This document shows positions 16,167 to 24,499 of a stretch of 64,000 nucleotides of DNA, one piece after another. Under the pieces are notes generated by a model. That model saw only the letters and a list, made by a program, of their open reading frames with translations, did no database searches and was not told the DNA's origin. Numbering within the stretch: the first letter of the stretch is position 1; each line of letters opens with the position of its first letter. Made by a program: the position numbers and the translations under genes. Source of the DNA: Deltaproteobacteria bacterium (GTDB lineage Bacteria > Desulfobacterota > Deferrisomatia > Deferrisomatales > JACRMM01). Location of the stretch: the NCBI GenBank assembly GCA_016214985.1, contig JACRMM010000014.1:287714-351713 (forward strand), given 5' to 3'.

Positions 16167-17545
16167 CCGCTCTCCTGCTCCGGGAACTCCGGGTCAACCG
16201 AGGTCACCCGCGATCCCACGGAACCGCGGGCCAGCAGGATCATCAACGGATCGCCCACGGCGCACCGCGAGGCGTCGGTCACGAGCCGCCCGTCCCTGCC
16301 GCGGACGATCGCGTATCCTCGGGAAAGCACGGACCGCGGGCCCAGGGCGTGAAGTCCGGCGGTCAGCGCGGCGATCCCGGATCGACGCCGCTGCACCACC
16401 TGGGCACCGGCGGCCACGAGACGCTCCTCCAGACGAGTCAACGCCTCCTGCCCGCGGCCCAGACGCAGCGCCGGCGACCGGAGACCCAGGCGCCCCGCGG
16501 CGCGGTCGAGCCGCGACCGTTCGCGCCGGAGGCGTTCCCGGACCCCTGCGCCGAGGGTCTCGACCCGGCGGTCCACTGCGATTCGCAGTCGGTCAATCCG
16601 GCCGGACGGCGGCCGCAGTCGCGGCTCCACCCGCTCCAGGGCTCCCCGGTGGCTGAGGGCGACGCGCGCCGCGGCAGCCCGAAGCGCGGCTTCTTCGCGG
16701 CAGAGCTGGTCGAGCCAGCGGCTCCACTCCCGCACGGCGATCTCCGCCGCGGCCGAGGGGGTCGGTGCCCGGGCGTCGGCCGCTAGGTCGGTGAGGCTGT
16801 CGTCGATCTCGTGGCCGACCGCGGAGACGACGGGCACGGGACAGCTCGCCACGGCGCGCACGAGGTCCTCGTCGTTGAACGCCGAAAGATCCTCGGCGCT
16901 GCCCCCGCCGCGGCCCAGGATCACCACGTCCACCAGCGGGTGCGAGGCTGCGAGCGCCAGGGCCGCGGCGAGCTCCCGAGGCGCTTCCTCCCCCTGGACG
17001 CGAGCTGGGGCGAGAAACACGCTCACCCCCGGTGCGCGACGACCCAGAACGCGAAGAACGTCCGCCAGCGCGGCCCCTGTGGGCGAGGTCACGACCCCGA
17101 CGCCCCGGGGAAGCAGGGGCAACGCTCGCCGGCGCGAGGCGTCGAAAAGACCCTCGGCCGCGAGGCGCCTCCGGCGCGCGTCGAGTTCCAGACGAAGGAG
17201 CCCGGCCCCCTGCGGCTCCAGGTCCTCCACAATCAGTTGGACGTCGCCCCGGGCCTCGTAGAGGGTGACGCGGCCGCGAGCCAGAACCCGGCCCCCGTCC
17301 TCCGGAGCCGTGCCGAGCAGACGCAAGGTCGATCGGAAGCACACCGCGCGCAGCTGGGCGCCCCCGTCCCCGAGGGTGAAGTAGGCATGACCCGAGCCGG
17401 GGACACGAAGGTTGGAGACCTCTCCCTCCACCCAGACCCAGGACAGCGCCTCCTCGAGCAGGCCGCGGGCGCGGGCCAGGACTTCCGCCACGGTGAGCAC
17501 CTCACCCGGCGCGGGGCTCCAGGGGTTCTCAGGAGGAGGCATCAC
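16163..17545 (-). CDS. xseA: Exodeoxyribonuclease VII large subunit
   Basis: 460 residues. ExoVII large subunit: N-terminal OB-fold (VWVEGEVSNLRVPGSGHAYF), the nuclease core with GVGVVTSPTGAALADVL, VDVVILGRGGGSAEDLSAFN and PVVSAVGHEIDDSLTDLAAD, then a long coiled-coil-rich C-terminal part and the final RGYAIVRGRDGRLV. It degrades single-stranded DNA in mismatch repair and toxic-intermediate processing. Its small subunit xseB is not adjacent but 25 kb away at 42761. It overlaps the end of rpoH by 17 nt and the next gene by 4 nt. Confidence 0.96.
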   Translation of the reverse strand: MMPPPENPWSPAPGEVLTVAEVLARARGLLEEALSWVWVEGEVSNLRVPGSGHAYFTLGDGGAQLRAVCFRSTLRLLGTAPEDGGRVLARGRVTLYEARGDVQLIVEDLEPQGAGLLRLELDARRRRLAAEGLFDASRRRALPLLPRGVGVVTSPTGAALADVLRVLGRRAPGVSVFLAPARVQGEEAPRELAAALALAASHPLVDVVILGRGGGSAEDLSAFNDEDLVRAVASCPVPVVSAVGHEIDDSLTDLAADARAPTPSAAAEIAVREWSRWLDQLCREEAALRAAAARVALSHRGALERVEPRLRPPSGRIDRLRIAVDRRVETLGAGVRERLRRERSRLDRAAGRLGLRSPALRLGRGQEALTRLEERLVAAGAQVVQRRRSGIAALTAGLHALGPRSVLSRGYAIVRGRDGRLVTDASRCAVGDPLMILLARGSVGSRVTSVDPEFPEQESG

Positions 17546-18524
17546 CGATTCCGTCCACGGTCTTCAGGAAGGCACGAAGCCGCGCCTTCAGGTCAGTCTC
17601 CAGCTGGCGGACCCGCTCCCGGGAAACCCCGAACCCTTCGCCAATCTCACGGAGCGTCACGGGCTCGTCGGTGAGCAGGCGCTGGTCGAAGATGATCAGA
17701 TCCCGATCCGAGAGGGTCTTGCGGAACTCCTGAAACTTTCTCCGCAAGAGTCCCTGAAACTCCGCCTCCGCGAGGCGGTCGCTCGCGTCGGGCTGGTTGG
17801 TGGCCACGAAGTCCATTCGAGAGGACTCGGAGTCGGCGTCCAGGGGGGCGTCGAGGGAGATGTCACCGCCGGAGAGGCGCTGTTGCATCTCCACTACCTC
17901 GTCCACGCGGACGTTGAGGCGACTCGCGAGCAGCTTGGGCTCCGGCCGATAGCCAGCGGCCTCCAGTTCTGCCTGGACCTTCTTCATGTTGTAGAAGAGG
18001 CGGCGCTGGTTCTGCGTCGTCCCGATCTTCACCAACGACCAGTTGTTCAGCACGTACCGGATGATGTAGGCGCGAATCCACCACGCCGCGTACGACGAGA
18101 GTTTGACGCCCCGGTACGGGTCGAACTTCTCGACGGCGCGCATCAATCCGATGTTCCCCTCCTGGATGAGGTCCATCAGGTTGACGAAGTTGCGCCGGAA
18201 TTCGTAGGCGATCTTCACGACCAGCCGGAGGTTGGCGACGACGAGCGTGTACGCGGCCCGAACGTCGCCGTCCTCACGGTACTTGCGGGCCAGGCGCAGC
18301 TCCTCTTCCTGAGCGAGCAGCGGATAGCGGCCGATCTCCGCCATGTACTGCTGCAGCGGACCGCTCTCGACGAGGCTGCCCGAGGGCAGCGGTCCGAGGT
18401 CCCCTTCGGCGAAGTACCCGTCGCCGACCACCTCGTGCAGGTCGACCACGTCCTCCGACGTTTCTTCAGGGGCGGCCCCTTCCTCGGGAGGCTTGGTCCC
18501 TGAGAGTTCCTCCTCGGTCACCAT
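17529..18524 (-). CDS. rpoH: RNA polymerase sigma factor, RpoH (sigma-32) type
   Basis: 331 residues. Region 1.2/2.1 begins at PLQQYMAEIGRYPLLAQEEE (about 52-71); region 2 contains VANLRLVVKIAYEFRR, NLMDLIQEGNIGLMRAVEKF and YAAWWIRAYIIRYVL. The segment LVKIGTTQNQRRLFYNMKK is the RpoH box that distinguishes heat-shock sigmas from housekeeping ones. Region 4.2 is LREIGEGFGVSRERVRQLE. A 50-residue acidic N-terminal leader is extra. It directs heat-shock and proteostasis genes. The ATG at 18522-18524 has GGGAGAGG upstream. A candidate target promoter is in front of the Lon-like gene at 21815. Confidence 0.9.
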   Translation of the reverse strand: MVTEEELSGTKPPEEGAAPEETSEDVVDLHEVVGDGYFAEGDLGPLPSGSLVESGPLQQYMAEIGRYPLLAQEEELRLARKYREDGDVRAAYTLVVANLRLVVKIAYEFRRNFVNLMDLIQEGNIGLMRAVEKFDPYRGVKLSSYAAWWIRAYIIRYVLNNWSLVKIGTTQNQRRLFYNMKKVQAELEAAGYRPEPKLLASRLNVRVDEVVEMQQRLSGGDISLDAPLDADSESSRMDFVATNQPDASDRLAEAEFQGLLRRKFQEFRKTLSDRDLIIFDQRLLTDEPVTLREIGEGFGVSRERVRQLETDLKARLRAFLKTVDGIGDASS

Positions 18525-18618
18525 TCTGCCTCTCCCCCGCCCCGACGGGCGGACCACCGGTCCCGTGCTCTCCTCGGCGCTGCTCGGAAGGGGGCGTCGG
18601 CCGCCTTCCCCTCTGTCC

Positions 18619-19317
18619 TCATCGGCGATGACACCGTCGACACCACTGCTGGCGCTGCTCGACCGCGAGGCGTCCCCGCAGGCTCGGCGCGTGCGGATCG
18701 TGACAGGAGGTGCAGTCGAACCGCCTGCCGGGACGCGCCGGGTCCTGCGGCGCGGACACGGGGTGGCGCAGGCCGGTGTGCCGGCCTGCGGCCTGGTTCG
18801 GATGACACGGCCTGCACAACTGCGCCCGCTCCGGAGGGAGGGGGCGTTGCAGGTCGTGACACCGGGTGCACTCGCCGCTCCGCATCGGGCTGTGCCGCGC
18901 CCCGGTCCACGGATGACACTCGCCACAGCCCTTCGGGCCGGTCTCGTGGCAGGACCAGCAGGCCTTGGGCGCTGCCGGATGGAAGCCCGCCGCGCCGGGC
19001 CCCGCGTCCCCAAACACGGTCAGGGTCACTCGCCGCTGCGCGGAGGCGACCTCCAGTCGCGAACCTTGCGGACGAAGCGGGCCGATCCGCAGGTGGTGGA
19101 CCCCGTCCTCCGGGGCGATCGTGGGCCTCAGGGGCTTCCCATCGAGGACCACGCGCGGCACAGCATCGGACCGGACGACCAACCACGCGAAGCCCTGTCT
19201 CGCCCGAAATCCGTCCCCGGGGGCGAGGACCGCCGGATCATCAGCGGCCCGAGCGGCGGGTACTGCAGCACCGAGCAGGACCACCCCCAGGCAGAGAGCC
19301 GCGACGCGCGGCCTCAC
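18619..19317 (-). CDS. Hexaheme c-type cytochrome
   Basis: 232 residues with a signal peptide (MRPRVAALCLGVVLLG, cleavage after ARA). The N-terminal half is a beta-rich domain without hemes (about 30-120); the C-terminal half carries six CxxCH sites: CWSCH, CGECH, CTRCH, CRPCH, CTSCH and CRRCH, the last at the extreme C-terminus. Such small multihemes shuttle electrons in the periplasm, for example in quinol-linked or metal respiration. The partner is unknown. The neighbouring FAD oxidoreductase overlaps it by 4 nt (ATGA), so the two are co-expressed. Nothing suggests that they form one enzyme. Confidence 0.92.
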   Translation of the reverse strand: MRPRVAALCLGVVLLGAAVPAARAADDPAVLAPGDGFRARQGFAWLVVRSDAVPRVVLDGKPLRPTIAPEDGVHHLRIGPLRPQGSRLEVASAQRRVTLTVFGDAGPGAAGFHPAAPKACWSCHETGPKGCGECHPWTGARHSPMRSGECTRCHDLQRPLPPERAQLCRPCHPNQAAGRHTGLRHPVSAPQDPARPGRRFDCTSCHDPHAPSLRGRLAVEQRQQWCRRCHRR

Positions 19318-20909
19318 GGTTCCTCCTCGAACCCTGCTGGACCGCCTTGCAGGCGCGTGGCGTACGCATCCGCCGCCCGGGCGCCGTCGATCGCTGCGCT
19401 AACGATGCCGCCGGCGTACCCGGCGCCCTCGCCGATTGGATAGAGATCGCACACGCCCACCGACTCCAGGGTTTCTCCGCGCGCGATCCGCACGGGACTC
19501 GAGGTCCTCGTCTCGGGTGCCAACAGCAGACCGTCCTCCAGGGGGCCGACCTGCCGAACGAGCGCCGGCAGCGCGTCGCGCAACGTCGCCGCAACGAAGT
19601 CGGGCAGCAACTCGGCCATCGGCGCGCGCACGAGCGGCCACGGGCAACTCGAACGCGGCAGAGCGCCTTGCGTCGCCCCCCCGAGGAACTCCCGCACCCT
19701 TTGGGCCGGGACGGCCCGCGCGCCAGCGGCCCGTTTCGCCCGACCTTCCCAGTCGCCCTGAAATCGCAGGCCAGCCAAGGGGTTCGACTCCGCGCCGGTG
19801 TCCCTGGGCTCCACACCCACCACCAGGGCCGCGTTGGCCCGCGGACCGCGCCGGCCGGAGCTGCTCATCCCGTTCAGGACGAGGCCCTCGGGGTCGGTCG
19901 ACGCGGGCACGACGACACCGCCGGGACACATGCAAAATGAGTACGCGACGCGCCCCGAGAGTCCCGCCGCCTTCACGGCAAACTCCGCTGCGGGCAGGTG
20001 CGGCGAGTCCGCCCAAGGGCCGTACTGCCTCCGGTCTAGGGCCGCCTGGGGCAGCTCGATTCGAAGCCCCACGGCGAACCCCTTCGGCTCGAGGGAAACG
20101 CCCTGGGCGGCCAGGACCCCGTAGAGCTCGCGCGCGCTGTGTCCCGATGCCAAGAAGATCGGACTGCCGGTCAGGGTCCCCTGCCGGGTCTCGACCCCGA
20201 CGGCGCGCCCACCCTCGAGCACCAGACGCTCCACTTTCGCGCCGAAGCGAACCTCGGCCCCTGCAGCGAGCAGCACGCGTCGGAGCCCCTGCACGACCGA
20301 ACGGAGCCGGTCGGTTCCCAGATGGGGCCTCGCCTCGAACAGGATCTCCGCGGGCGCCCCTGCCTCCACGAGAATCCGTAAGACCCACGCCTGCCGGAAG
20401 TCTGCGCCGCGGTAGGTGAGCTTCCCGTCGGAGAAGGTCCCGGCACCCCCTTCGCCGAACTGAACGTTGCTCTCAGGGTCGAGCTCGCCGCGGCGCCAAT
20501 ACCGTGCCACGGTCCGAACCCGCGCCTCCAGCGGCTCGCCCCGCTCCAGAAGCACCGGCGCGAGACCGTAGCGGCAAAGCCGGAGCGCGGCAAAAAGCCC
20601 CGCGGGTCCCATCCCCACCACGAGGGGGCGAGCCAGCGGCAAGCGGGTGGGCCTTCGCAGCACCGGAACCACCCGGTGCCACGGCGCCACGCCTGGAGCG
20701 TCCGGCGGGGCCACGAGCCCGGTCACGTCGACACCGAGCGTGCAGATGAACTGGGGTTCGCGCCGGCCGCGGGCATCCAGGGAGCGCCGGAGCAGGACCC
20801 ATCGCTGCACCTGACCAACGGCCACGCCCAGCCGCGCCGCTGCCCGCTCGGGGAGGGACTCCAAGGGTTCCCCGGGCCGCAGGGCGAGGCGGGCGATCGT
20901 CAACCTCAT
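19314..20909 (-). CDS. FAD-dependent oxidoreductase (COG2509-like)
   Basis: 531 residues. An N-terminal approximately 90-residue beta/alpha domain (RLTIARLALRPGEP, RRSLDARGRREPQFIC) precedes the dinucleotide-binding fold PLVVGMGPAGLFAALRLCR (about 94-112). Further family marks are NVQFGEGGAGTFSDGKLTYR, RPHLGTDRL, FLASGHSARELY and CPGGVVVPASTDPEGLVLNG, and the C-terminal FAD motif YPIGEGAGYAGGIVSAAIDG. These proteins are flavin dehydrogenases of unknown physiological substrate. The neighbouring hexaheme cytochrome could be an electron acceptor, but they lie on opposite sides of the membrane as predicted, which argues against a direct contact. Confidence 0.88.
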   Translation of the reverse strand: MRLTIARLALRPGEPLESLPERAAARLGVAVGQVQRWVLLRRSLDARGRREPQFICTLGVDVTGLVAPPDAPGVAPWHRVVPVLRRPTRLPLARPLVVGMGPAGLFAALRLCRYGLAPVLLERGEPLEARVRTVARYWRRGELDPESNVQFGEGGAGTFSDGKLTYRGADFRQAWVLRILVEAGAPAEILFEARPHLGTDRLRSVVQGLRRVLLAAGAEVRFGAKVERLVLEGGRAVGVETRQGTLTGSPIFLASGHSARELYGVLAAQGVSLEPKGFAVGLRIELPQAALDRRQYGPWADSPHLPAAEFAVKAAGLSGRVAYSFCMCPGGVVVPASTDPEGLVLNGMSSSGRRGPRANAALVVGVEPRDTGAESNPLAGLRFQGDWEGRAKRAAGARAVPAQRVREFLGGATQGALPRSSCPWPLVRAPMAELLPDFVAATLRDALPALVRQVGPLEDGLLLAPETRTSSPVRIARGETLESVGVCDLYPIGEGAGYAGGIVSAAIDGARAADAYATRLQGGPAGFEEEP

Positions 20910-20931
20910 CGCGACCCCCTCCCCGGCACGC

Positions 20932-21663
20932 TCAGGCGCGGAACTCCGCCTGACCCCGCAGCTCGGCCAGATAGGCCTGCACGACCTTCCGATCCTCCGG
21001 CCGCAGACCGTCGAACGCTACGCTCACCCGGTAGCGGCTCGGCAAGCCGATCCCGCCCAACTCACGGACCAGCTGTCCGACCACTCGTCCCTGGATGGAG
21101 ATGACCGGGTGCCCCCCCAGCTCGAGGAGGATCTCGCGGAGGACGGTCCCTCGGCGCAGCCGCCCCAGCTCCGCACCGTGCTCGAAGGCGAACCCGCCCT
21201 CGCTCACGTTGACCACGGGCGCATCGCAGGCGAAGGGTTTGAGAAACGACAGCGACGCATCCCCCCGGGTCTCGACCCGGGGCGTCTTGCGCCTCCGCTG
21301 CGCGTCGATCCGCTCAGGGTAGTGAAGCTTGAAGGCAGGCAGCTCGTCGACGAAGCGCACCTTGCCCGCAACCGTGGTCTGCAGCCCGTAGGAAATCCCC
21401 TGGAAGAGGGTTTCAATGGCCAGGGTCGCCCCTGGTCGCACCCTCTCGTCTCCGTCGGGCGGAGACAGGGTGTCGATGTAGAAGGCATCTCGGCCAAGCC
21501 CGACCACCGCGCTCGTGTAGCTCTGACCGTCCCGGGTCCGCACCGTGAGCTGGCCGCCGCCCTTCTCCAGGCGGTCCAACACCTCGAGCACCTCCGGCGG
21601 GGGCAGGGGGACCGGGGACGCCTCCGCCTCCGGGTCGGGGGTTCTCCGTTTTCGGAAGATCAC
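20932..21663 (-). CDS. PilZ-domain c-di-GMP effector (YcgR-like layout)
   Basis: 243 residues. Residues 25-120 form a YcgR-N/PilZN-like beta domain, and 125-235 a PilZ domain. Both c-di-GMP contacts are visible: the arginine-rich RRRKTPRVE at the domain start and VVNVSEGGFAFEHG (NxSxGG). Proteins of this type bind c-di-GMP and modulate motility or exopolysaccharide production. No membrane segment. It is the first gene of the minus-strand run that includes mglB-mglA and rpoH, divergent from the Lon-like gene over 150 nt. The start at 21663 has no outstanding ribosome binding site, so its exact position is moderately sure. Confidence 0.88.
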   Translation of the reverse strand: MIFRKRRTPDPEAEASPVPLPPPEVLEVLDRLEKGGGQLTVRTRDGQSYTSAVVGLGRDAFYIDTLSPPDGDERVRPGATLAIETLFQGISYGLQTTVAGKVRFVDELPAFKLHYPERIDAQRRRKTPRVETRGDASLSFLKPFACDAPVVNVSEGGFAFEHGAELGRLRRGTVLREILLELGGHPVISIQGRVVGQLVRELGGIGLPSRYRVSVAFDGLRPEDRKVVQAYLAELRGQAEFRA

Positions 21664-21748
21664 GCCACACCTCCGCAGCTTCCTACGACCCGTGTGCGAG
21701 GGTACCAGAAAACGGGTCCCGCGAAAACGACGCGACGACCGGTGCTCC

Positions 21749-21776
21749 TTGAAACCTTGGGGCAGACCGGTACAAT
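21749..21776 (+). promoter_or_regulatory. Promoter upstream of Lon-like gene
   Basis: CTTGAAAC contains TTGAAA (21749-21754); TACAAT (21771-21776) follows after 16 nt. It fits sigma-70; the -35 box CTTGAAA is also the sigma-32 (RpoH) -35 core, with CCGG just before the -10, so heat-shock control is possible. Confidence 0.5.
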
Positions 21777-21814
21777 GGGCCGCCTTTGTCTCGATGTCTC
21801 CAGGAGAAGGCCGG

Positions 21815-24211
21815 ATGCCGACCCGTCTCGAACCGAATCACCTGCGCCGGACAGTAGCCCCCGAGGCGTTTCCCTTCGACACCACGGCGGAGCTCCTGCC
21901 GGTGAGGAGACCCCTCGGCCAGGAGCGCGCGCTGCGGGCCTTGGACTTCGGGCTCTCGATGAAGAGCCACGGGTACAACATCTTCGTCCTGGGCCCCCCG
22001 GGGGCCGGCAAGCACACGACGACGACCTCGGTACTACAGGAGGCAGCCGCTCGAAGGCCTCCACCCGAGGACTGGGTGTACCTGTTCAACTTCGAGGACC
22101 CCGAGAAGCCCATGGCCGTAGGGCTTCCCGCGGGCCTGGGAGAGACGCTTCGGCGCGACATGGAGGCCCTGGTCCAGACTCTGCTCGCCGAGATCCCCAG
22201 CGCACTCGCCGGTGGAGCCTACGACCGGGAGAAGGAAGCGATCCTCCACCGAGCCCAGGAGGACAAGACCCATGCGCTGCGCGACCTCGAGTCGGTCGCC
22301 AATGCCCACGGATTCCTGGTGCAGCGAGGCTCAGAGGGACTGGCCCTGATCTACATCCGGGACGGGAACCCGGTGAGCCAGGAAGACTTCGACAAGCTCT
22401 CCCCGGAGGACCAGGAAACCGTCCGTGAGGCGAGGGGGCTCTTGCAGGACAAGCTTCACAACACGATCCAGGCGATCAAGACCCTCGACCTGGCGGCGCG
22501 CCAGTCGCTGAAACGGTTGGAGGAGCAGACGGCCCTGACCGCGGTCGGCCACGAAATCGACGCGCTCAGCGAAAAGTACCAGAGCCGCGCCCGCATCGTG
22601 GAGTACCTGGACGCGGTTGCCAAAGACGTGATCGCCAACCTGGACGAATTCCGCTCCGGGACCTCCGAGGCCTCTGCCCTGCCGTTTCCCTTCCGCTCCC
22701 CCACCGCGGAGGATCGCGCCCGCAAGTACCGAGTCAACGTCCTCGTCAACAACCGGGATCTTCGGTCGGCGCCGGTCATCTTCGAGTCGAATCCCACCTA
22801 TCACAACCTCATGGGCCGGCTCGAGCACCACGTCCAGTACGGAGGCGCCTTCGTCACCGACTTCACGCTGATCAAGCCGGGTGCGTTTCACCGCGCAAAC
22901 GGGGGCTATCTGGTTCTCGATGCGCGCGACGTCCTGGTCAACCCGTTCGCCTACGACGCCCTCAAACGGGTGCTCAAAGACCAGGCGATTCGGATCGAGG
23001 AGATCGGCGAACAGTTCCGCCTGATTTCCACGGCAACGCTCAAGCCCGAATCCATCCCGGCGGACGTCAAAGTCGTGCTCCTCGGCACCCCGTGGCTCTA
23101 TTACGTCCTGCTCCACTACGACGAAGACTTTGCCAAGCTCTTCAAGGTCAAGGGCAACTTTGCCGACGACGTCGTGCTCGACGACGAGAGTCAGATGAGC
23201 TACTCGTTTCTGGTCGCGGCCCAGTGCGCCGAAGAGGGCCTCGCGCCTTTTCACCGCGAGGCCGTGGCGAGGGTGGTCGAGCACGGACTGCGCCTGGCGG
23301 AGCACCAGGATCGGGTGGCAACCCACTTCCTCGAGCTGACCGATCTCGTCCGGGAGGCGCATCTCTGGGCGACCCGGGAGGGCGCGGGCACCGTGCAGCG
23401 CGACCACGTCACGACGGCGATCCGAGAGAAGATACGCCGCAACAACTATCTCGAAGAGATCCTCGGTCGGATGATCACGGAGGGCTCTCTCCTGATCGAC
23501 ACCGAGGGAAGCGCCGTCGGTCAGGTCAACGGGCTTTCCGTCTTCGATCTGGGTGACTACACCTTCGGCAAGCCCTCCCGCGTGACCGCCAAGGTGTTCC
23601 TGGGGAAAGAGGGCGTCGTCAACATCGAGCGGGAGGCCGAGCTCGGAGGCCACATCCACAACAAGGGGATGCTCATTCTCCAGGGCTACTTCGGCCACCG
23701 GTACGCCCAGAAGTTCCCCGTATCCTTCGCCGCGAGCCTGTGCTTCGAACAATCGTACGGAGAGGTCGACGGCGACAGTGCCTCCTCCACCGAGCTTTTC
23801 GCTCTCGTCTCTGCGCTGGCCGATGCCCCGCTGCGCCAGGACTTGGCGGTGACCGGATCGGTGAACCAGATGGGGCAGATCCAGGCGGTGGGAGGGATCA
23901 ACGCGAAGGTCGAAGGCTTCTTCCGAACGTGCAAGGCCAAGGGCCTCACGGGAACCCAGGGGGTCATCCTCCCCCAGGCCAACGTGCGCCACCTCATGCT
24001 CGACGAGGACGTGGTCGAGGCCGCGGAGCAGGGCCGGTTCCACATCTACCCGATCTCGACCGTGGACGAGGGTCTGGAGCTCCTGACCGGGCTTCCGCCC
24101 GGGGAGCCGAACGCCTACGGCGATTATCCGGAGGGCACGATCAACGCCAAGGTGTCCCGACGCCTCGAGCGCCTGGCGAGGCAGTGGAAGAAGCTCCACA
24201 ACGAGGACTGA
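21815..24211 (+). CDS. Lon-family AAA protease (LonB/LonC-like)
   Basis: 798 residues; ATP-dependent protease of peptidase family S16 without the LonA N-domain. Walker A is GPPGAGKHT (60-68), followed by a large helical insertion (about 190-330), a second AAA part (TLIKPGAFHRANGGYLVLDA, STATLKPESIPADVKVVLLG) and the C-terminal protease domain with the Ser655/Lys698 dyad (DGDSAS and NAKVEG) at the proper 43-residue spacing. It degrades misfolded or regulatory proteins. The ATG at 21815 has AGGAG nine bases upstream; the frame is open further up but non-conserved. The product is cytoplasmic, with no membrane helices seen. Confidence 0.93.
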   Translation: MPTRLEPNHLRRTVAPEAFPFDTTAELLPVRRPLGQERALRALDFGLSMKSHGYNIFVLGPPGAGKHTTTTSVLQEAAARRPPPEDWVYLFNFEDPEKPMAVGLPAGLGETLRRDMEALVQTLLAEIPSALAGGAYDREKEAILHRAQEDKTHALRDLESVANAHGFLVQRGSEGLALIYIRDGNPVSQEDFDKLSPEDQETVREARGLLQDKLHNTIQAIKTLDLAARQSLKRLEEQTALTAVGHEIDALSEKYQSRARIVEYLDAVAKDVIANLDEFRSGTSEASALPFPFRSPTAEDRARKYRVNVLVNNRDLRSAPVIFESNPTYHNLMGRLEHHVQYGGAFVTDFTLIKPGAFHRANGGYLVLDARDVLVNPFAYDALKRVLKDQAIRIEEIGEQFRLISTATLKPESIPADVKVVLLGTPWLYYVLLHYDEDFAKLFKVKGNFADDVVLDDESQMSYSFLVAAQCAEEGLAPFHREAVARVVEHGLRLAEHQDRVATHFLELTDLVREAHLWATREGAGTVQRDHVTTAIREKIRRNNYLEEILGRMITEGSLLIDTEGSAVGQVNGLSVFDLGDYTFGKPSRVTAKVFLGKEGVVNIEREAELGGHIHNKGMLILQGYFGHRYAQKFPVSFAASLCFEQSYGEVDGDSASSTELFALVSALADAPLRQDLAVTGSVNQMGQIQAVGGINAKVEGFFRTCKAKGLTGTQGVILPQANVRHLMLDEDVVEAAEQGRFHIYPISTVDEGLELLTGLPPGEPNAYGDYPEGTINAKVSRRLERLARQWKKLHNED

Positions 24212-24226
24212 GGAGGACCCGAGCCC

Positions 24227-24499
24227 ATGAACCGAACGTGGTACCACGTACTCTTCGTCGCCGTGGTGGCGGCGGTGATCCTCGTGCTGTGGAAGGCTCC
24301 GCCGGTGACCACCCCCCGGCTGCCCAGGGACGCGGACCACGCCGACCGCCGGCAGTACGAGCGGTGCCCCTCGTGCCACGGGGCCGGTTCCGAGAAACCC
24401 ATGCCGAAGGGGGGAACCCACGCCCACTTCGTCGAGGGCGGCGGCGTGCGCGGCGATTACGTCAAGTGTTACCTGTGTCACCGGACTCGGGACAACTAG
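24227..24499 (+). CDS. Small membrane-anchored diheme cytochrome c
   Basis: 90 residues. An uncleaved-looking N-terminal helix (WYHVLFVAVVAAVILVLW) is followed by two CxxCH sites, CPSCH and CYLCH, about 38 residues apart, in a short periplasmic tail rich in Gly/His. It is probably an inner-membrane-tethered electron-transfer subunit. It follows the Lon-like gene by 15 nt, an odd coupling. Its TAG stop lies in a CTAG that also holds the stop of the convergent truD. Confidence 0.8.
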   Translation: MNRTWYHVLFVAVVAAVILVLWKAPPVTTPRLPRDADHADRRQYERCPSCHGAGSEKPMPKGGTHAHFVEGGGVRGDYVKCYLCHRTRDN

